DNA of 64,000 nt from Ceratodon purpureus (lineage: Eukaryota; Streptophyta; Bryopsida; Pseudoditrichales; Ditrichaceae), in contig CM026431.1 in the NCBI GenBank assembly GCA_014871385.1, positions 5,555,089-5,619,088 on the forward strand. The letters run 5' to 3'. Shown piece by piece: positions 42,615 to 54,167 of this stretch (within the stretch, counting starts at the first letter, position 1; each line of letters begins with the position of its first letter). The notes under the pieces are model-generated. The model worked only from the letters and a program-made list of their open reading frames with translations, was not told the origin of the DNA and ran no database searches. The translations under genes were made by a program, and so were the position numbers.

Positions 42615-44787
42615 TACATCTCATTTCAAAACCCAGACATGGGATTAGTGTGGCCTTCAATATTGCAGCAGCTTAGGGCAACGCTGAAGCGAGCTGTTCC
42701 GCCATGGAAAGGGTCTGAAAAGTGCATTACTATTAGACATCATGGTCTATCATAATTATAAATGAGACAAACAGGCCTACACAAACTACACAAATAAAGC
42801 TGTGCATACAAAGTAGGCAACATGAATTGAATCCGAGAATGAATGCTGGAGGAAAACAATGCATAAAGACCACATGCCTGGTAACTTGCACTGCAAACGT
42901 AGCTCCTTTGAAAATCCCAATCTCTCCAACCTTACTCCCCAGCACAAGTAGCCTTTCTGCAACCAAGAGCAGATCGAATGGAAAGTGAGCTCCTCACTTT
43001 GCGAGTCACACAGTTTAACGACATTGAAGAGGAATTGGCTCCATGAAGAAGAAAATAAAATGCCTTTCAACAGATTACAAAATGGCAAACTCTTCCTCAA
43101 CGATCACTTCAACCAGCCCTGACAAACCCCCACTCTCGTCCCAGGCAAGGTCAGCAATGGTAACCAAGAAACGACTCAAGCGGCATCGCCATTTGAGAAA
43201 AAATTAGCTCCGCTCCTGCACAAAACCCTGATAGAAGAATGATGACCAGTCATCGAAGGAATGGGCACAGCAGCACTGTTCCAAGTGGCCCCTGCCATGC
43301 GGACGCACTGCAGCTCGTTGTTCTTTTAGTAACTTCCATTGAAACTGCTCAAACTGTTCTTACGTCCAGTAATTGCATTCTGGAGGTAGTAGGGAGCATC
43401 ATCTGGCGGTCGCTATGTGCGGACCAACTTCCAACCTTGTTTTCTACCGATATCCATGTTTCGGAGGATGAGACTTTGCAAATTAACATCGTCAAGCATT
43501 CAATTTCTCAGTCCTTTAGATCAGGGCATCGGTTTTAGTCCAAGCATTCGGAGTCCATGTCAATGTTATCTCAGGTGGAGGATACATCTAGCGAGCTCCT
43601 TCAGATTACACATTGAGTGATGCCCTTGTCCTAGACCTAGACCAGGAGAATTGAAAGGAGTGGAAAGCCTTGAAGAACCAATGTTATGAAAGTTCGTGGT
43701 TGTGCTCAAGGTCTTCCAGTTCAATTCTCTTCCGCAATCGACGAAACAGATGATTCAGACAGGTAAACTACCGTCTTGCTGCAGCCCAAGTATTCGACTT
43801 GATAAACCTCGCCCCAAATCCTAAACCCTACACAAGTTCTCTCATCCTATTCGAAGGTTTTTAGTAGAGTAGGCCAATGTAATGATCGTGATGTATCCGC
43901 CGTGTAACCGAAGGCAACTCCTACAGAATTCCGTCCAGATCATGTGACTAGGATGGCTTCAAAGTGATCACCAGAGATTGACGTTGGCTACAGAAGAACA
44001 ATCCTACCACCGCTAAATGCTCCTAGGCTTATGACGTGAAGGAATGAATCGCTAGTGGCTGCAGAAGACTTGGATTTCAAGGCAGCATTGAAGGACTAAT
44101 CAAAGGCGCACAAGACTTGATGTTCGTGCTCATCCCATGATCTTCATCAGATCACTTTGCTTCGTGCAATTTCAAAACAGACAACTGAAATTGATTCTGG
44201 GCAAGTTAGACCCTCTGTTTACGTTTTGGCAAAATCTGAAAAAAACTCCAGACAGTTTGTGCTGAATTGTAAATTCATGATAGTCTACTGTACATACAAT
44301 CAAGCATGTCACACAAGTGTGACAAAAAATTCTATTTCACAGCAGACTGAATGGATTTCGTATGCCAGCAGCTCCTCTCACTAAACAAAGGTTAAGATCA
44401 CCTCATCCTCAGTCCTCCTCTGAACCTACAGCTATGGCATTAAGCGCTGCGACAAGAATCCTGAAAGAGTCGTAATAGCCAAACAGCTACAAGAATCCAA
44501 TATAAATCATTGATCAACACCTCGCTGAAACAAAATGCTAGTCTACACACCGGACAGCATCCCTTAATGAATCAAGTAAAATACAGAGCAATGCCTACCA
44601 ACGCGGAAAGAATTGCAAATCACGGCAATCGTTCTTTCATTTCAGAGAATGGACCACGGGTGCCGGATCTGCTTACAGTACAAAGTGGAATGAAAGAATT
44701 TAATTTACAAGAAGCTCGATGCTGGTTTTCGTCGCACAAACTGCAACTGCAATGACCTTGACATCTTCTCCATCTCGAATTGTTTGG
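42615..44787. other. Intergenic with no supported gene
   Basis: Promoter and 5' region of the minus-strand kinase (42615-43200), then about 1.6 kb of sequence with only short chance ORFs. I see no splice-consistent exons, RNA gene or repeat here. Confidence 0.5.
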
Positions 44788-46127
44788 TCATTGCCTCTTC
44801 ACATCCGTGAATTGTAGATTCTTATCGGCCACCACGAGAGCGAACCGATGCACAGCAAACATGGCAGAGTTGCATCCCAAGAAGAACCAGAAGAGGAAGG
44901 AGAATTCGGCACCGAGGTAGAGACACAGATACTTATCCAAGGGGAGTGCAGCCGCTCCAACGACGACGCCGAACCCTGCCAGCAGCAGCCAAAGCTGCGC
45001 TTCTCTCAGCCCAGCTGCTTGCTCTGCGCTTTTCTGAACTGCACCCAGTGACCTCAACAAGAACGCCGCACCAGCACCAGCGGCACCGAAAGCAGGAAGC
45101 GCATACAACTGCTCCTGAACAAAAGATGGAGAATACAAGTCCACAACCACGAAGCCCACGGCGGAGGCTACCCAGGCGAGACGCTGCGTCGTCGTCCTGT
45201 CGTCAACCAAGCCGACGAACGCTGCGAAGCCGGCGATGATGGACAAGGAAGCCAACCCAGTTGACGCCACATCCATCATGTGGAAAATGGGTCGGATGTG
45301 GAAGCAGTGGAAGAAGAAGCCGCCCAGGCACATGAACCCGTAGGACAGAAGCGCAGATGACCAGATGAATAGCCCTCGACGAGCTTGCGCTCCCTGGCGA
45401 AGCGCGCGGACCAGGAGCTGCATTCCTAGCAGCCAGCATGTCACAAGGCCCGCGAAGATGACGACTGCCGTCAGTGGCCAGAACACCGTCACCGCATCGC
45501 CCCTCGGAGTCTGCAAAACCAGAACACTTGTTGCAATTACTCTTCGGCCTCTCGAGTGCAAATCATTCCGAACTCTAGATACAACATCTTCGAATGATGT
45601 AAGACATGACACCACAGACGCTTCAATCGTGGTAGTATGTGCATGGATGCTCTGTTCAATCCTACAACAAGTTCACGAGTTTGAATCACGAATTGCACTC
45701 AAATCATGGAAACCGTTGCTGCAACGTTCGGGTCAATTGCAATCATACCAAACGTTGCACGCGTCATAACTTCGGAACACAGAGTGAGACTTTTCGTGAG
45801 CAGTTTGGGATTAGAAGTAATCGTTTGAGGTGGATTTTGCTGTTCGAATCAGTTTTTGCAACTGATCTACATCTAACATGTGAGTGTGAGATTACTTGGA
45901 AAGTATGAAAGTGTGAGATGGTATCAAGGCTGCGACGTTACCTGAAGATTAGCATACGGCATAGGGCATTTTTCGGCCGCCCAGCCTGGAAACAAAAACT
46001 CGTAAATCCGGGGCGCGTAATCCCTTCCTAAACCTGTCGTCACTGGGAAGAAATGCCGCGCCATCAGGTGCGTCATGGCTGCCACCCAAGAGAAACTCCA
46101 ATCCTCGAAATCAAAACACGGCTCCAC
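44788..46127 (-). CDS. Seven-span membrane protein, possibly CREST-like
   Basis: Exons 46127-45942 and 45510-44788 give 302 residues. After a soluble N-terminus (WVAAMTHLMARHFFPVTT) come about seven hydrophobic segments: TVFWPLTAVVIFAGLVTCW, LFIWSSALLSYGFMCLGGFF, STGLASLSIIAGFAAFVGL, LAWVASAVGFVVVDLY, LPAFGAAGAGAAFLLRSL, LWLLLAGFGVVVGAAAL and FLFWFFLGCNSAMFAVHR. A Ser..FH pattern at the end of span 2, an Asp at the start of span 3 (MMDVAS) and a His in span 7 recall the CREST hydrolase arrangement (ceramidases, PAQR, Per1, TMEM8), but I cannot assign a family. It probably resides in the ER/Golgi or plasma membrane. The short charged C-terminal tail ends VKRQ. Confidence 0.75.
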
Positions 46128-46771
46128 AAAATCTCAAAACGTCGTCCAAGCTACTCCACCCTGCTGCCACCTCAGAAAACACAGAAAACACAGAAAACAA
46201 TCCTCCTCCAAAAGCCCCAGCTCTTGCCAAATGTAGAACTAGGATCAGACAAGCCTCTGAATCACGCAAACGAAAAACAGTTGCATGAAAAACCAAGTGA
46301 TGGTAGAAAAGCGTAGACTACGAAACGATTCAGCTGGTTTTTAAGCTATGCATTGCGATGGAGATCAGTTGGTTAGCTGATCTCATGTCGGAGTGGGAGA
46401 ATATATGAGAGAATGATTTGGATTTGTGGTGATGAAGGACAGCGTCGTGGAGTGAGGATTGCTTGACGGTTGGAGTCACCTCCTCGGCCCTCGAAGGCGA
46501 CGCCAAGTGGGACCCCATGAGGGCTCTCGTTTTGGCCTCATGTGCTTTTCTCGTCACCGGGATGGGCTCCAGAGAGACAACACCATCTCGGTGAGTGTCG
46601 AAGCTCACGTTGCATGTTTGATGGCTTTTGTGTGATCGGAGCTCCGAATTGGGTCACCATGTGGGCGCGGTAGATAGGTTGATGTTGTTGTTGTTGGTAA
46701 AGTGACGGGCCCACTCTTCGTTTTTCGGTGACACAGCCACTGGTGGGTTGTGTGTGGGTCACTACGTATTA
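46128..46771. promoter_or_regulatory. 5' flank of the membrane protein gene
   Basis: Upstream region of the minus-strand gene, up to the GGTAACC hairpin. No coding signal seen. Confidence 0.35.
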
Positions 46772-46880
46772 GGTAACCGGCGGGAGGAGCCCGGTTACCG
46801 AGGGAGGACGAGTCGCGGAGGCGACGAGTCCTTCCGGTAACCGGCCTCCTCCCGACGGTTACCGTACGTAACCGGCGGGG
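46772..46880. repeat. Large imperfect hairpin built from GGTAACC/GGTTACC motifs (left)
   Basis: Arms of about 45 nt (46772-46816 and 46819-46863) are near-complementary. The outer 28 nt differ at only two positions (GGTAACCGGCGGGAGGAG on one side, GGTAACCGTCGGGAGGAG as the reverse complement of the other). The inner part is looser. A further CGTAACCGGCGGGGGG follows at 46866. The motif GGTAACC or GGTTACC occurs four times within the arms (near 46772, 46792, 46836 and 46857). Confidence 0.85.
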
Positions 46881-47092
46881 GGCCGTCGGATTTGGCTCGG
46901 ACGGCGAGGATTGATTCAGATTTCGGCGGAGAAAAGTATGATGATGATGGGTTTGAACGTGGATGATGGCGTCTGAACGTGGATGATGGTACTGATTTCG
47001 ATGAACGGTGGCGATTGATGGCTAATTTTGGATCGGACGGTTTAGGTGAAAAGGGGTTGGATCGTCGTCTTCGCCACTCGAGTTTCTCTTTT

Positions 47093-47170
47093 GTGCTCGC
47101 ATTGTGCTCGCTCGGGTTTCTGTGTCGCATTGTGCTCGCTCGGGTTTCTGTGTCGCATTGTGCTCGCTCG
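47093..47170 (+). repeat. Short tandem repeat, ~33 bp
   Basis: GCATTGTGCTCGCTCGGGTT followed by TCTGTGTC recurs about 2.5 times. It sits just upstream of the 39-bp repeat and shares its GCTCGGGTTT core. Confidence 0.7.
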
Positions 47171-47244
47171 AGTTCTTTGATTGTGCTCGGGTTTTGTGAT
47201 TGCGCTCAGGTTGTTGGGGTTTCGTTTGGGACGTTGGGGTTCTG

Positions 47245-47395
47245 GTTGGGATTGTGCTCGGGTTTTGAGTTTTGCGCTCGGGTTTTGGGATTGCGCTCGG
47301 GTTTTGAGTTTTGCGCTCGGGTTTTGGGATTGCGCTCGGGTTTTGAGTTTTGCGCTCGGGTTTTGGGATTGCGCTCGGGTCGTTGGGGTTTCTGT
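47245..47395 (+). repeat. 39-bp tandem repeat
   Basis: Three units consisting of TTTTGAGTTTTGCGCTCGG plus GTTTTGGGATTGCGCTCGG. It is open in several frames because the unit is a multiple of three. Located in the putative 5' leader of the small Cys-rich gene. Confidence 0.85.
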
Positions 47396-47427
47396 GTGCG
47401 GTGATCTTCTACAGCAAGTTGCGTTCT

Positions 47428-49886
47428 ATGGATTGCATTGATCCCCAGGTACTCTCTGGTTCATTGTTTCTTTTTGGTTTGATTTGTGTGTTTTGCTTGT
47501 TGCTGCTTTGATTTGGTGCTTGTTTTGTGTACTAACTTGGATGGTTTCGTGCTACGGTTCTGTGTATGGTCATCTTTGTCGGTCAGAGTTGCTTGCTCAA
47601 CTGATCGGCAATTGAGTTTATCTCCGCTTCGCATCTGCTCCGACGTTGGGGTTTGCTTCTGCTTTCCAGGGTTAGTATTCTTGCTGAGGTTGTCTGGTTG
47701 GTGATTGCTGGTTAGGGGGGTGTGATGTAGGTGATTGTTGTGGTCGGTTGATTGATGCTTCGTTTGTTGGTGTTAGAGGGGCGGGTGCTTTGGTTATGCG
47801 TTTGCATGCTTGTTTTTGGTTTTTCTGTTTACTGTTGCGGGTGCGTCTGTTTCTGGATAGGAAGTTCGTGGGCGTGGTTTGATTGGTTTTGCATTGGGAT
47901 CTGGAGCGTGTTTCTTGTTCTGATGTTTCGCCGATTGCGATTGTTGTCGAGTGGAATAGTTTGTGTGTCTGCATCGTCCTCATGCCTTTCACGTTTGTAA
48001 CGTTTGTTAGATGCTATCTCAGATGGTCTAGAGTTGAAGTGGGAACAGGCTGTAAAGTATAGAGCTAGGTTTGTGTTTCATGTTTCAACCGTTTGTTGGT
48101 GTTAGAGGGGCGGGTGCTTTGGTTGTTATGCGTTTGCATGCTTGTTTTTGGTTTTCTGTTTACTGTTGCGGGTGCGTCTGTTTCTGGATAGGAAGTTCGT
48201 GGCGAAGGTCAATGCGTGGGGGGGACTGAGGGAATTTCTTGAAGTTGGGAATATTAGGGTGGATGGTTTTTAGCTTCAAGGGTCTTTGTTTTTGTGTTGG
48301 ATCTTTTGGGGTTCGGGTGTGTGCTTGAAATGAGCTTGGTGTTCGAGATCAGATCTTCGGGCATGTGTTTCTTGAGCGTCTTGTTCGTGTGCAGGAGCGC
48401 ATTGGTGTGAGAGTGTTGTTGATAGTTGCGGTTCTGTTTGCTGTGATTCTTTCTGCATGTAGTTGATTAGCTGACAGGGAGTTGAAAGGCAGTAGTCCGG
48501 CAGTAGTCGCGATGCATTTTTCTTTCGTTCGTGTTTGTTTTTGGATCTGTACGACCTGACGTGGCTGTGAGTTGATGACATTTTGTCTCGGTTTTTGGAC
48601 AAACGCTTGCAATTCTTTGCTAGGCTTCTTATTTAAGAAAAGTTGTTGCAAGAGTTAGAGACGATTCTTTCTCGTGTATGAGGGGATCTTGTTTCTGCAC
48701 GCTCTTTGATCCTAGTCTTTTATGATCTACGCACAAGGCATTAGTCGTAAATACTTTGAAACACAACATTAGGGTTACTTGTAATCTGCTCGACCTCTGT
48801 CCTAGGCTTAAACCCTTAGTTTGCATACTCTGTATCTGCTGCATCTTCCGCATCTTCTGGCTTAATCACGAAGATACCCTTCCCGGAGTGTTAATTTCAT
48901 TTCTTGAATTATGTTAACTACTGTGTTCACCAGTAAGCTATCGGCAAATTATTCTCTGCTTCGTTAGGCTATGCATTTTGGTTCTATGGTGGAACGTCAT
49001 TCGAGAGACTATGCTGACTGTTTCATGCTTTTGATGATTGAATACAGAGTTGCGCTTCAAAATCGGTTAGGAAAACTTCAGTTGAGAGATACAGGGAAGA
49101 AGACGAGCGTTATGAATCAACAGTTTCTGCGGGTTTGACTCTTGTCTCTGTTACTTAATCAACACTTTCAATTCCTGCAAACTCTATGAGGATGGACTTG
49201 GCTTGGAAGTAACGAATTTTTTGTTTAAACGTTGAGGGTGCTCGCTTGCAGAGGCTTTCTCTTTTTCTTGAAGTAAAATCTAGAAAATTTTAGAAGTAGA
49301 TCATGTTGCTAATTTCTAACTTTGCTGTGACCTTATCGCAGGTTTTCTCTCATCTTCAACTTTACATACAATCAACATCGAAGGTGCAAATGGTCACGTG
49401 AATTGCGGGGCAGCATGCAGTCTTGGCCTTAGGCTTAATTGCAGCGAATCAGGTCGGACCGAGTGCCCAACCATCTTACGAACGCCTGTGAAGTCTGCAG
49501 TGGTCTTTGAAGATTTGACAGAGGGAGATTACGTTGTCTCAGTGAATTGCGAGGATTGTGAAGAATCAGAGACATCATGCTATGCAGGTAAGAAGTTCAT
49601 GCACATGTGAGATATGTGTTTGGTACTTTAATGATCGCATGCTAGCCGGTTCAAAAGAAACTTCTTCTTGCATATTATCCAACCTGTAGGATAAGCTTAA
49701 GTCCACTAATCGTGTTTCTGCAACTGTTATTCGAATTGAGAGCTCTTCGACCCTGCTACACCCTGTTATCACTGCAGGTGTTTAATATGTGTCAATTGTT
49801 TTGCAGATTGTGCGGAGCCTAGAGTCAAGATGGAGATGGAGTTTTTCCAGTTTGATTTTAGTTTTTTTGTATTTTTCTTTTTCTGA
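47428..49886 (+). CDS. Small Cys-rich protein with a beta-sandwich-like motif (tentative)
   Basis: Four exons join in frame: 47428-47448 (MDCIDPQ), 49048-49132, 49342-49587, 49807-49886; 143 residues. I do not recognise the family. The core has spaced cysteines (NCGAACSLGLRLNCSESG, VNCEDCEES, SCYADCAEP) and VVFEDLTEGDYVVSVNC, which resembles the strand-turn-strand of Cna-B or carboxypeptidase-regulatory folds. No signal peptide is evident with this start, which is odd for a Cys-rich protein. The first exon is tiny and may be wrong, and the Phe-rich C-terminus (FDFSFFVFFFF) may be read-through into an intron. The recombinase ATG lies only 66 bp after the stop. Confidence 0.35.
47496..47546 (+). 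repeat. Direct repeat, left copy (about 51 bp)
   Basis: Starts CTTGTTGCTGCTTTGATTTG and runs through TTGTTTTGTGTACTAACTTG. It matches 53847-53898 with about two mismatches in the same orientation, so the pair brackets the recombinase gene at a distance of 6,351 bp. Confidence 0.85.
47761..48201 (+). repeat. Duplicated ~111-bp segment within an intron
   Basis: 47761-47871 and 48090-48201 are nearly identical (start CGTTTGTTGGTGTTAGAGGG, end GATAGGAAGTTCGTGG) with only small indels, so the duplication is recent. The sequence between them is unrelated. Confidence 0.9.
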
Positions 49887-49952
49887 TTTAGCCTTTTTTT
49901 TGGTTTTCTTGAATAAACTCGTTTTTTTTTTTTTCGAAGATCGATTTGTGTG

Positions 49953-52900
49953 ATGGCTTCTGTAAGAGTATCCTCTCGTTCAACGAAAGGGAAGAGAGGG
50001 GTGAGAGTCACGGCTTTTGAGCCTTTTCTTGTCTCAACGGGTGTATCCCCTGTACCGAAGAAAAAGAGAGGGGGGAAGAGGTCTGTGAAATCAGTCATCG
50101 CTGCTAAGGATGATTCGTCAGCACCTGCTGATGATGATTCTTTGGCATTTCCGTCTGGTCAGGAGGATTCTTTAGTGATTCCTTCTACTGATGTTGATTT
50201 TGCTCCTACAGTGACAGGTTGTGCCGTAGGTGCAGACATGTACCAACATGTGTTTGGTAGTCTTTTTGATCTTTTGCCACCAAGTCCAGTGAGTGAACGA
50301 GAGATCAATGACTTCTTCACTGTTCCTGATGTTCGTGGTACTTCTCCTGTAACAACTGTTGGTCCGAGTGTAAATCTTGAGAGTGGGAATCTTGTGTGTG
50401 GGACTGTTGAGTGTGGGAATGTTGAGAGCGTGAATGCTGGATTTAGTGACTCTTCGGATTTGGAATCTGATCGAGTTCTTGCAGTTCCTGTTGTTGATCA
50501 ACAGCCGCCAGTTCGAAGTACGTCAAGTCAGGCCTGTACGTCAAGTCAGTCCAGTCAGTCCCGTTTTCTTCCCCTTGATCCAACACTTGTGAATCGTGTC
50601 AAGGAACTGAAGAGAGGGAAGAGTTTTAAAAATAACAATTGGGCCATAAATCGCCTTAATGCATGGAGAAGTGAGGTTGGTAAGGAGCTTACCCCTATTG
50701 ATAAAATGCCGTATGAGGAGTTGTCTGGTGTCCTGCTAGAGTTTTTTCTATGCATCTGTAAGGATTCCGGTGAGAGGTATCCATCTGGATCTCTCAGAAA
50801 TTTTCATAAGTCATTTAATCGCATCCTCAGGGATGCTCAGAGACTTCGAATTTCTCAGACGAAAGTTAATGAGGAACCATTCTCCATTGAAACGAACCCA
50901 TACTTTGTGGAGGTAAATTCTGCAGTGGTTGCCGCTATGGAGAAGTCTAGAGATGCAGGTGCTAACAAGCAGAGGCGTAAGCCAAAGTGTTTATCCTTTG
51001 CTGAGGAGGCGTTGATCCTTGGTCATGCATCACAGTCACTCTCCAGCAATGTTGGTGTCCTGAAGAGAATCTTATGGTTCAACACATCACAGTTTATGAT
51101 TCGTGGGAACACTGAGATGTATAAGTTGAGGTTCAAAGATTTTACTCAAGGAATAGACGATCACGGTCGATGTTATGTTGAGTAAGTTCCTGTAACAGTT
51201 CACTTGTAAGGAGCTTTGCTTTTTTCACTAGAGGACGTTAGCTATGCTTTTCTTTGAAATCATGTCGACTTGTACTATTGCCGCATTTGGATAACATAGT
51301 AATTTCGCTGGTTGCTGATTTATAGTTCATGGGCCGTTAAAAATGTACATGAAAGTGTACACGGTCTGCGATCCCTCCGAGTGTACATGACCCTCATAGG
51401 AGGTCGTCCTGTTGATTCGTGTGGATATCGGCCACATGGGTCGTTTTTGAAGTCCTATGCACCATCCAGTATAGGAAGGCTGCACCATTTCAAGCTTTTT
51501 GCCTCTTGAGAACCATTACTGCACTGGCTGGCATGAGAGAGGCGCGCTGGAGCTTAATTGCCACACGTTTGAATTGCTAGGTTGAAGTTGGATGTGTTAG
51601 ATTGAGCTACGTGTGCCTTTCTACCTGTAGCTGAAATTAGCGAACGCTCGATTGTTCTGAAGCTTAACTTGTAATCTGTGCAGGGCTACTGCAAGAGATG
51701 CTTAAGGATGACATTTTCTGTGCTATGTGAATGCTAGGACTATACACTTGCATAGTTTCTGGTTAGAGCATATGTAACCAGTTTGACTTATCAATTTGGC
51801 TGGTTACTAATTGTTTACTAACTGTTTGTCTGTGCTTTTTTTTTAGGTACAATGAGCGCACCTCAAAGGCTTATGCTGTAGCCCTCAACCGCTGTCAGGA
51901 CGAAGATTTTCGCCCTCCTGTTCGTGTCTATCACCCTGCGGTGGTGGAGACTTGGAGAGTATATTCCCTCCACTTGGCTGATGATATGAAAGAGGGAAAC
52001 CTTTTCTTGTCTCCCATTCAACCTCATCCGATCAGTTCTCAAGTGTGGTATAAGCATACGAATGTTGGTGAGAAGAAGCTGCGGCAGTGGTTGAACCACA
52101 TGGCAAGAGAGGCAGGCATTGCAGGTGATGTTACAAATAAAAGTGGCAGACGTACTGGTATCACGAGAATGGCGCTAAAGGATACTCCAAGGGACGTTAT
52201 GTGTCAGATAACTGGGCACAAGAGTGCTTCATCACTTGATAGGTGATTAATTCTTCTGTCCAATTGATTAATGCTTTGCGTACTTTGAGTTCACGTACTT
52301 TGGATAAGTCTTTCTGTAATTTTGGATTCCTTGTCGTTAGTCTCTAAGATGGGCTTTTGTTTTGTCGTTAGTCTCTAGTTCCATCCTGTGTGGAGAGTTT
52401 TGATTCTACTTGTAACTCTGATTAATGCTGTTTGGATTGATGCTGTGTGGTTTTCTGTGGCACAGGTATGATGACACTTTGTTGTTGAAAAGGGAAGCGG
52501 CTTTGAAGGCTATTGCGACAGATAGCGAAACTGGGGATTATCACCAAATCAAAAAACAGCTTTTTAAAGAGCTTAGTAATGGAGGGAGTGGCTCCACTTA
52601 TTCTCAGTCTAATAGTCTTGCTGTTGTCCCGTATTTGCCTGAGTTGCCATCTCCTCAGATTACTGATGCAAGATTATTTGCAGATTTTCAGATTCCTCCA
52701 ATTCGTAACTCTGTTTCTCAGAGTTTCTTTACTCCTGGCCAGTTTTCCAGTCCATTACAATGCCTTCCCTGCAATGCATTCTCTGCAATGCATTCGAGTG
52801 CAGTTGATTGTGCAGTTGAGGCTGTACCCAGCCTTGGGCATCAGGCTGTACCCAGCCTTGGGCATCAGGCTGTACCCAATTTTGGGCATCAGGCTGTACC

Positions 52901-53648
52901 CAATTTTGGGCATCAGACTGGACCCAATCTTGGGCATCAGTCTGGACCGAACCAGCATCAGGCTGGACGCTACGCTGGACCGAACCTTGGGAGTACCTGT
53001 TCGTTTTCTTGTGAAATTCATTGCCCTCGGCAATTTTATCAGGACAAGAATCTTGATCCTCTCAGACCTGTGAGGAATTCTGTTGGCCCTCAGCCATTTG
53101 TTCGCCCAGTATATAAGAGTGTCCCTAAGAAGATACCTGCGCAGTTTGCACGCTCTCCCGGGCAAATTCTTCGAGATGTTGAGTTTTTACCGAGTGGTAA
53201 TGATAGATTTATGTACCGTCCAGAGCACGGTTCTACTAGCACTAGTAATGTCTCAGAAACTTCTCGTTCAGTTCCAGATGCTTACGATGGTGAGCTAGAT
53301 CAAATAATTCTGGATTATGACTTAGAGCTTTTTGAGCGTGGGAAGATTGTGAGAGCAGGTCGTGAACAGGTGAAGGAGAAAGAGTCAGATGCAGATTCGG
53401 GGCTGGGAGCTGTTGTGAAGCCATATACTTCTGCGGTTCAGCAGCAACCAAAGTTGCAGGTTCAGCAGCAACCGGAGTTGCAGGTTCAGCAGCAGCCCGA
53501 GGTTCAGGTGCAGCCACAAGTGCATCGGAGTCAAGTAGCTGCAGCGCCATTTAGCAATGTTAGTCAATTCATACAGATTAACAACACTATGGATCTGAAT
53601 TTAGAGAAGATTATGAGAGGGTTTTTTAACCCCAACAATCAGAATTGA
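49953..53648 (+). CDS. Crypton/ZMYM-type tyrosine recombinase (DUF3504-like)
   Basis: Exons 49953-51181, 51847-52242, 52466-53648 give 935 residues in frame. The disordered N-terminus has a basic patch (PKKKRGGKRSVKS). A core-binding helical region follows (NNNWAINRLNAWRSEVG, YEELSGVLLEFFLCICKDSG, YPSGSLRNFHKSFNRIL), then the catalytic-like domain: WFNTSQFMIRGNTEMYKLRF (box I Arg384), NKSGRRTGITRMALKD (Lys508..Arg511, where HxxR is usual), ITGHKS (His534) and LDRYDD (Tyr543). This architecture is that of Crypton recombinases and the ZMYM/QRICH1 proteins derived from them. Four of five active-site positions are kept, so activity is plausible but unproven. The C-terminus is low complexity (AVPNFGHQ octapeptides, Gln-rich repeats). 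It is either a resident mobile element or a domesticated gene. Confidence 0.85.
52810..52960 (+). repeat. 24-bp in-frame tandem repeat
   Basis: Units of the type GTACCCAGCCTTGGGCATCAG encode the octapeptide AVPSLGHQ or AVPNFGHQ about six times in the recombinase C-terminal exon. The first two pairs are identical at the DNA level, indicating recent expansion. Confidence 0.9.
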
Positions 53649-54127
53649 TCTTTGACTAAGCTTTCCTCCTCATTGGTAAAATAGAATAAATGTACGTGAG
53701 GAGGTTTTAATGCCAGTCTGGAGTACATTCTTGCTGTAAATCAGTGATTCCTTTAATAAAAAGCAAGAAATTTACTTCAAGAAATTTAGTGTTTGTGAAT
53801 TGGTTGTTTTTGTGATGGAGGTTGAGATTGTGGTGATAGTTGGGATCTTGTTGCTGCTTTGATTTGGTGCTTGTTTTGTGTACAAACTTGTATGGTTCCA
53901 ATTTTATGTGTTTGTTTTTCTTATTTGTTAAGATTGATTCAGGTGGTGTTCCGGGATTTTTTATGTTGTTCGTTTGTGCATTTGGATGACTGTTTGCAGT
54001 CAATTGTCGTCGAATTGTTTATTAATTTGACGAATATGATGGGTGCTTTTTCTCTTTTCATCTCTTTATTTCGTAGCTTTTCATTCAAAATTGAAATGTG
54101 AAGCATGATTACCGCTCCGGAAATCCC
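53649..54127. other. 3' flank of the recombinase gene
   Basis: Non-coding. Contains a poly(A)-signal-like AATAAA near 53686 and the right direct-repeat copy (53847-53898). Confidence 0.5.
53847..53898 (+). repeat. Direct repeat, right copy
   Basis: Matches 47496-47546 in the same orientation (CTTGTTGCTGCTTTGATTTG and onward). Sequence outside the ~50-bp match diverges on both sides. Confidence 0.85.
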
Positions 54128-54167
54128 GCAGAGCAGCAGGTTACCGCTGGTAACCCTGCTGCTCTCA
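54128..54167. repeat. GGTTACC hairpin (right)
   Basis: Arms GAGCAGCAGGTTACC and GGTAACCCTGCTGCTC around a GCT loop, with one bulged base. The arm-end motif is the same GGTTACC/GGTAACC as in the hairpin at 46772-46880 on the other side of the recombinase gene. A further CCGGTTAC lies at 54209. Confidence 0.85.

Noticed and set aside
46979-47404. 141-codon plus-strand ORF with repeated FCARVLGLRS
   Set aside because: It owes its openness to the 39-bp tandem repeat, a multiple of three. No start context, no family and no splice partner.
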